DNA of 49,546 nt from the NCBI GenBank assembly GCA_937991965.1, contig CALKLP010000265.1, positions 1 through 49,546 on the forward strand, written 5' to 3'. Each line of letters starts with the position of its first letter. Positions within the stretch are counted from its first letter, which is position 1. Positions 45,711 to 49,546 of the stretch are shown here, in pieces. A model generated the notes under the pieces. It saw only the letters and a program-made list of their open reading frames with translations. It ran no database searches and was not told where the DNA came from. Both the position numbers and the translations under genes were made by a program. This stretch comes from an uncultured Verrucomicrobiales bacterium. Its GTDB lineage: Bacteria; Verrucomicrobiota; Verrucomicrobiia; Verrucomicrobiales; Akkermansiaceae.

Positions 45711-46049
45711 ATGAATTCAGATCAGCGCGACGAGCTCTTTGACGAGGGAAACCTAGCGCTAGCGATTGGCAGCTTAGAGGAAGCTGCTGAGTATTATAAG
45801 AAAGTGGTCGATCTCGACCCGAGCTACTTTGATGGATGGCACGCCTACGGGATGGTGCTCATGAAGTTAGAGCGATTTAAAGAGGCGATCGGAGCTGGAC
45901 TCCAGGCCACTACACTCCAGCCTAACGATCTGCTCGCATGGACTGCACTTTCCCAAATGTATGTCGCCAATGAGCAAATTGCGGAAGCTGAGGACGCCAA
46001 GCAGAAGGCGACGATCCTCGGAATAGGTGGGAAAATCGTGAGAGAGTGA
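45711..46049 (+). CDS. small TPR protein
   Basis: A 112-residue protein with about three TPRs: LFDEGNLALAIGSLEEAAEYYKKVVDL, GWHAYGMVLMKLERFKEAIGAGLQA, AWTALSQMYVANEQIAEAEDAKQKA. No signal peptide. It lies 6 bp after the SurA-like gene in the same direction and is probably co-expressed. Likely an adaptor or co-chaperone. Convergent with the DUF2207 gene. Confidence 0.85.
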   Translation: MNSDQRDELFDEGNLALAIGSLEEAAEYYKKVVDLDPSYFDGWHAYGMVLMKLERFKEAIGAGLQATTLQPNDLLAWTALSQMYVANEQIAEAEDAKQKATILGIGGKIVRE

Positions 46050-46068
46050 GTGTGTATAAATAGGGGTT

Positions 46069-47916
46069 TTACCAGCCACCGCCGCCTCCGCCTCCGCCCC
46101 CACCGCCTGAGCTTCCACCCCCACCACTCCCGCTAGAGCTGGACGAGGGAGATCTCCCTGCTGACGAGAGCGCGGCACCGAGTGCGCCGCCAATGAGAGA
46201 GCCTGATTTAAAGCTGTCAGACCCGGTGAAGTGTCCGCTATAGAAGTGCGGGGAGTAGTGAGTTTTCTGGTTTTTAAGCGCAGCTTGTTCCAGAACCTTC
46301 GCAAAGGAATTTGTCCAGTTTTCGCTCACTCCAAGTGCAATGGCGTAGGGGAGGAATTCCTCATAGTGTGTTGCGGTTTGCGGTGGAGAGGAAGCCATGT
46401 TGAGACGATCCTTCTCGGCAACGCTGAGGTAGTGCTTCAGTCCTTCAATGTGATCGAGCACTTTTCGGCCCTTTTTGGTGGGAGCTTTGATCAGGTGATA
46501 GAACACAATATTTAGGAGCGCCATGATCAGGATGACCGCTGTGAGCAGTGGAGAGCTGTTTTGGGTCAGCATAAACGCTCCAAAAAACCAACCGATGAGA
46601 AATGGCAGAGAGAAGAGGAAGGTGAAAAGACCTGCGCCGAATTGTTTGGCTTTAAAGGCTTTGATCCATTGTGAGCAGAGCACGAAACATCCGATGGACC
46701 AGATCGAGAGCCATACTGCGAAGAAGGCGCTCACTCCATCACCCAGAAAAATCATACCGAGAGCGATCGTGACGATGGAAAGCACGAGACCAATCGTCCA
46801 CCATTTCGTGTTATTGTTAAAGAGGGAGCCTTGATGCCGCTTTTGGAGATAATTCTTATGGCTTAACCGAGCGGAGGAGATGCGTCGGTGGTTCTTGTTT
46901 TTGAGCTGTAAATTCGTAATGCCCTTTAACAGTTTGCCGATTAGAGCTTGCTCATCTTTACAGAGGTTGTTGTCTCCCGTTGCTTTATTATGGAGGGTGA
47001 AGCTCTTGCCATTCTCCTCGATGAGCACTGCTCCCTTTTGGGCTGCTCCGACGATGCCGGCGGTGAAGCAATCATTGTCGTAAGCGGTCTTATACACGTA
47101 GCGAACTGCCGCGGCAGACATGCCCTCTGGCGCTGTGAATTGGGGAATGATTGTTCCTTTTTTCGGATCGATTCCGACCGAAAACCATGAGTAGATAAAC
47201 CAGCCAATCGCAACCAATCCACTAACTGCGAAGAGGAGTAATTTCATCGGGAATTTTTCTTCTGGAATCTCGATAAATCCCGCAGGGACTTGCGCGACGA
47301 TCGTCCAGCCTGCTCTCACCGGCAGTGGTTGTGTGAGTTGGTAGATGATGCTAGAGCCTTTAATGTTGTAGCTATAGTTTTGCCCTTGTTCGCCCCTTGC
47401 TCCAGTATATCCCTCCGCATGTGTGACCTTTGCACCGGCAGGAAAGTGAACCTCACAGGTTGAGTTCAGGATCGGAAAGCCCCACTCATCCCCAGTAACA
47501 TTCCAATACAGCTCGTGAATATTATCACTTGGTTGGAGCATCCAGCCTCCCGTGCGGTAATGAATGGTGTAGGTATAGACGTTAGGTTGGAGGGTTTTAT
47601 CTGCGCTTCCGATTCTAATTCGGGTTCCGCCCGCCGCACTTTCTAAAGCGAAGGGCTCGGAGAGGTCGTTTTTGAGAACCTTAATGACTTCAAAGGGCAG
47701 GGATTTAGGAATTCCATACTTGTCTTTGACTTTGTGCGGGAAGTCTCGGTAAATTCCACGTTTGATTTGGTTGCCTTCAGCTCGCACTCGAATCGTTTCG
47801 ACAATATTGAACATGCCATCTTCCTGCACTGCAATCGAGACATCGTAATTGAGAATCTCTTCGCGAGAAAAGGCGGGAAGAATTATGAGAAATATGGTAA
47901 GGAAAAGCCTTTTCAT
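46069..47916 (-). CDS. DUF2207 membrane protein with Gly/Ser-rich C-terminus
   Basis: A 615-residue protein: signal peptide (MKRLFLTIFLIILPAFS), an extracytoplasmic DUF2207 region (about 18-215, with EDGMFNIVETIRVRAEGNQIKRGIYRD and YTIHYRTGGWM), a transmembrane helix (LLLFAVSGLVAIGWFIYSW), a cytoplasmic domain, further membrane helices near 385-430 and 440-480, and a terminal run of Gly and Ser ending in Gly11-Trp. Glycine tails of this kind are common in DUF2207 proteins. It overlaps lemA by 4 bp, the usual partner. Function unknown, possibly a membrane stress or signalling complex. Confidence 0.9.
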   Translation of the reverse strand: MKRLFLTIFLIILPAFSREEILNYDVSIAVQEDGMFNIVETIRVRAEGNQIKRGIYRDFPHKVKDKYGIPKSLPFEVIKVLKNDLSEPFALESAAGGTRIRIGSADKTLQPNVYTYTIHYRTGGWMLQPSDNIHELYWNVTGDEWGFPILNSTCEVHFPAGAKVTHAEGYTGARGEQGQNYSYNIKGSSIIYQLTQPLPVRAGWTIVAQVPAGFIEIPEEKFPMKLLLFAVSGLVAIGWFIYSWFSVGIDPKKGTIIPQFTAPEGMSAAAVRYVYKTAYDNDCFTAGIVGAAQKGAVLIEENGKSFTLHNKATGDNNLCKDEQALIGKLLKGITNLQLKNKNHRRISSARLSHKNYLQKRHQGSLFNNNTKWWTIGLVLSIVTIALGMIFLGDGVSAFFAVWLSIWSIGCFVLCSQWIKAFKAKQFGAGLFTFLFSLPFLIGWFFGAFMLTQNSSPLLTAVILIMALLNIVFYHLIKAPTKKGRKVLDHIEGLKHYLSVAEKDRLNMASSPPQTATHYEEFLPYAIALGVSENWTNSFAKVLEQAALKNQKTHYSPHFYSGHFTGSDSFKSGSLIGGALGAALSSAGRSPSSSSSGSGGGGSSGGGGGGGGGGGW

Positions 47917-48476
47917 TTTAGAAGTGATTTTAGGTTTGGTGCCATGCGTTCGGACACTTCAGCTACCTCAAAAAATACACCGCGCTGGAAGCCGAACGCG
48001 TTCGCAATGAGGTTAGAGGGAAAGCTCTCGATGCTATTGTTCAGGTCCCGGACAGAGCCATTGTAGTAGCGCCGTGCATACTGTAAGTGATCTTCCACAT
48101 CCGAGAGCTCAAACATAAGAGCCCTGAAGCTTTCTGTTGATTGAAGTTCAGGATAAGACTCACTGAGCGCAAAAAATTGCCCCATGTCATCAACAAGTTT
48201 AGTCTCTGCTGACTCGGTTTCTTTAGCTGTTTTTGCCTGGCGCGCCCTCTGTCTAGCTTCGGTGACTTTTACTAATACGTCCTGCTCGAAGTTCGCGACG
48301 CCCTTCACACAAGCGACGAGGTTGGGAATTAGGTCATGACGTCGCTTTAGTTGCACCTCAATCCCACTCCATCCTTCACGCATCTGGTTTCTACGCTTTA
48401 TCAGTGTGTTATAGAGGAATCCTAACCCGATGCACAAGACAAGCAACAGGAAGATAATAAGGATGATGAGACGCAT
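47913..48476 (-). CDS. LemA family protein
   Basis: The 187-residue protein has one N-terminal transmembrane helix (LIILIIFLLLVLCIGLGFLY) and the LemA core: YNTLIKRRNQMREGWSGIEVQLKRRHDLIPNLVACVKG, the AYPDL-like ESYPELQSTESF, and YYNGSVRDLNNSIESFPSNLIA. It is the upstream member of a two-gene unit with DUF2207 (ATGA overlap). LemA proteins are widespread and of unknown biochemical role. Confidence 0.93.
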   Translation of the reverse strand: MRLIILIIFLLLVLCIGLGFLYNTLIKRRNQMREGWSGIEVQLKRRHDLIPNLVACVKGVANFEQDVLVKVTEARQRARQAKTAKETESAETKLVDDMGQFFALSESYPELQSTESFRALMFELSDVEDHLQYARRYYNGSVRDLNNSIESFPSNLIANAFGFQRGVFFEVAEVSERMAPNLKSLLK

Positions 48477-48561
48477 GACAATAAACTACCAACCATGAAT
48501 CTGAAGTTAAAGAAATACTTTCCGATCACGTAGCGCTGGAGATTCTTTTTTAAAACTCTAT

Positions 48562-48849
48562 ATGCGCGTCACCTTTTCTGTGATTAGAACGTGGAATGCT
48601 ATAAAGGCGCTGCAAGTCCTAGAGGAAGGCGGAAAGCTCAGTGAAGCGGAATACCTACGTTGTAAGGTGCGATATTTCTGTGATGGCGCTGCGATCGGGG
48701 CACGAGGTTTCATCGAAGAAGTCTTCCAGGCCAATCGCTACAAATTCGGAGAATCTCGCAAGGACGGTTCGCGCCCGATGAAGGGGCTAGCGGCAAGTGA
48801 CGAGAAGCTCTACAACCTGAGGAATCTGCAAAAGACAGTGTTTTCGTAA
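48562..48849 (+). pseudogene. C-terminal remnant of a REP-associated tyrosine transposase (RAYT)
   Basis: The 95 codons match, from memory, the C-terminal part of RAYT/IS200-like transposases of Verrucomicrobia: LRCKVRYFCDGAAIGARGFIEEVFQANR, then FGESRKDGSRPMKGL and a final LYNLRNLQK. The N-terminal Y1/HUH catalytic domain, with its HUH pair and Tyr, is missing: only about 85 bp separate this ORF from lemA. So this is probably a truncated or decayed gene. It could be a domesticated fragment, because its own ATG and an intact stop remain. REP-like hairpins at 32952 and 25560 could be relics of the same family. Confidence 0.65.
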
Positions 48850-48854
48850 TCGAA

Positions 48855-49546
48855 TCAGTCAACATCAACCTCTAGCCAGACAAAAAACTTCGTGTCATTT
48901 GTTGTAATAAAATCCCGCCAATAATTTCCGTTTTGATCGGATTGTTCAGCACCTGTGGCTTCTAACCAGCCGGTTGTGAGATAATCCTGATCTGCGTAAT
49001 AGACCTTATATGCTAACTCTGCCCGATCCTTACGATATTGATAGCGGTAAGTGTTCCCTGTTTTTTGACCAGTAGGCGCTAGTGAGTTATCCACTTGTGT
49101 AGGGTTCATCCCCTGAGAGTATTCCATTAAGTTTGCAACGCCATCATGATCAGGGTCATCTGAGTCGTTAGCAGAGGTTCCCGCACCACCGTCAGGAGCG
49201 CCAAAATACGCATCACGCCAACTCTGAAGGTCAGACATAGATTCATGAAACCCAACATCCACTCTAGAGGAGGCCACTCGGCTAGAGCCAAAGTAATCAG
49301 CTTCACCAACAGCGGGCGTAAAGGTAGGTTCACCTGCATCTTTACATGATGATGTTTCCCCTAGCTTGAAAGCCTCTTCTGCTGACGAGACTATAGGCGC
49401 GGCCAATACGAAATTAGGGTTCGCCACCTGGGCAGTGACATCATCCCCGACAGCCGCTCCTCCAAGAGCAGCACGCCAAGCCGGGAGGCCCGAGAAGTAG
49501 CTATTCGCGCCATTAATATTAAATCCAAATTCAACCGTTCCGCCTG
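48855..49546 (-). CDS. C-terminal part of a surface beta-helix protein, incomplete at the window edge
   Basis: The reading frame stays open to the last base of the window, so the 5' part lies beyond it. GTG at 49427 is internal. The visible 230 residues begin with GFNINGANSYFSGLPAWRAA and include a segment (FKLGETSSCKDAGEP ... YFGSSRVASSRVDVGFHE) resembling the 'SPAIDAG...R...VDIGA' ending of right-handed beta-helix repeat proteins. Next comes an acidic Ca-binding motif DDPDHDGVANLMEYSQG and a final beta-sandwich. Such proteins are secreted or surface-exposed; some are polysaccharide lyases, but the catalytic part is not visible. Confidence 0.72.
   Translation of the reverse strand, partial: GGTVEFGFNINGANSYFSGLPAWRAALGGAAVGDDVTAQVANPNFVLAAPIVSSAEEAFKLGETSSCKDAGEPTFTPAVGEADYFGSSRVASSRVDVGFHESMSDLQSWRDAYFGAPDGGAGTSANDSDDPDHDGVANLMEYSQGMNPTQVDNSLAPTGQKTGNTYRYQYRKDRAELAYKVYYADQDYLTTGWLEATGAEQSDQNGNYWRDFITTNDTKFFVWLEVDVD

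Noticed and set aside
46081..46130. GC-rich, short-period repetitive DNA (CCGCCTCCGCCTCC...) suggestive of a repeat array.
   Set aside because: It is the coding sequence of the glycine-rich tail of the DUF2207 protein, not a CRISPR or an independent element.

Overview
The window is an ordinary chromosomal segment of a Gram-negative bacterium, most likely a Verrucomicrobiota member of the Verrucomicrobiales (Rubritalea/Roseibacillus-like). This placement is inferred from gene content: a LexA operator of the Verrucomicrobia type (TGTTC-N4-GAAxx), kdsA-lptA-lptB lipopolysaccharide genes, a DUF1844 gene before kdsA, a beta-helix protein with a Ca-binding 'DPDHDGVANLMEY' tail, and a RAYT-type transposase remnant. 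No 16S gene or ribosomal protein is present to prove it. Genes are densely packed on both strands, starts are often weak in Shine-Dalgarno sequence, and several GTG/TTG starts occur. I found no tRNA, rRNA, CRISPR array, prophage or intact insertion sequence.

Layout. 1-4.4 kb: lipoprotein, SDR-type epimerase, DNA primase (dnaG), membrane FHA protein. 4.4-8.7 kb: leftward dnaX plus a VOC protein, a thioredoxin, then rightward rdgB and an overlapping flavoprotein. 8.7-15 kb: two tandem L,D-transpeptidase lipoproteins facing a fragment of the division/cell-wall cluster (murF-mraY-murD) followed by a membrane LysM protein. 15-19.4 kb: sufE, hisI, the clamp-loader delta-prime gene and a large ligA that begins with a C10 tract. 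19.4-25.6 kb: TPR protein, DUF4340 protein, AarF-like kinase, avtA, lexA. 25.6-30.2 kb: molybdenum cofactor block (moeA-moaC-mobA/moaD fusion leftward, then a glycoside-hydrolase-like lipoprotein and moaA rightward). 30.3-33.2 kb: purE-purK, a DUF1853 protein, and a roughly 350 bp gene-free segment carrying a pair of inverted hairpin repeats. 33.2-39.9 kb: M16 protease, DUF1844, kdsA, an LptA/LptC-like protein, lptB, heme A synthase. 39.9-43 kb: leftward xseA-coaD-sufS. 43-49.5 kb: histidine phosphatase, SurA/PpiD-like chaperone with a small TPR protein, lemA-DUF2207 pair, a RAYT C-terminal remnant and the end of a beta-helix protein that runs off the window.

Functional themes: DNA replication and repair (dnaG, dnaX, delta-prime, ligA, xseA, rdgB, lexA), envelope construction (mur genes, L,D-transpeptidases, LysM, kds/lpt, SurA-like), molybdopterin synthesis, purine synthesis, and SufS/SufE sulfur mobilisation split over two loci.

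I see no convincing new multi-gene defence or metabolic system. The most interesting signals are: (i) a REP/BIME-like inverted hairpin pair at 32952-33180 whose arms differ by base changes that fall only in the stem and include a compensatory pair, together with a related hairpin at 25560 and a decayed RAYT at 48562; (ii) several LexA half-sites around lexA, one inside the end of avtA; (iii) loss of zinc-ligand cysteines in DnaX and apparently in delta-prime; (iv) a MobA-MoaD fusion; (v) the C10 tract at the ligA start beside a start-abutting hairpin.
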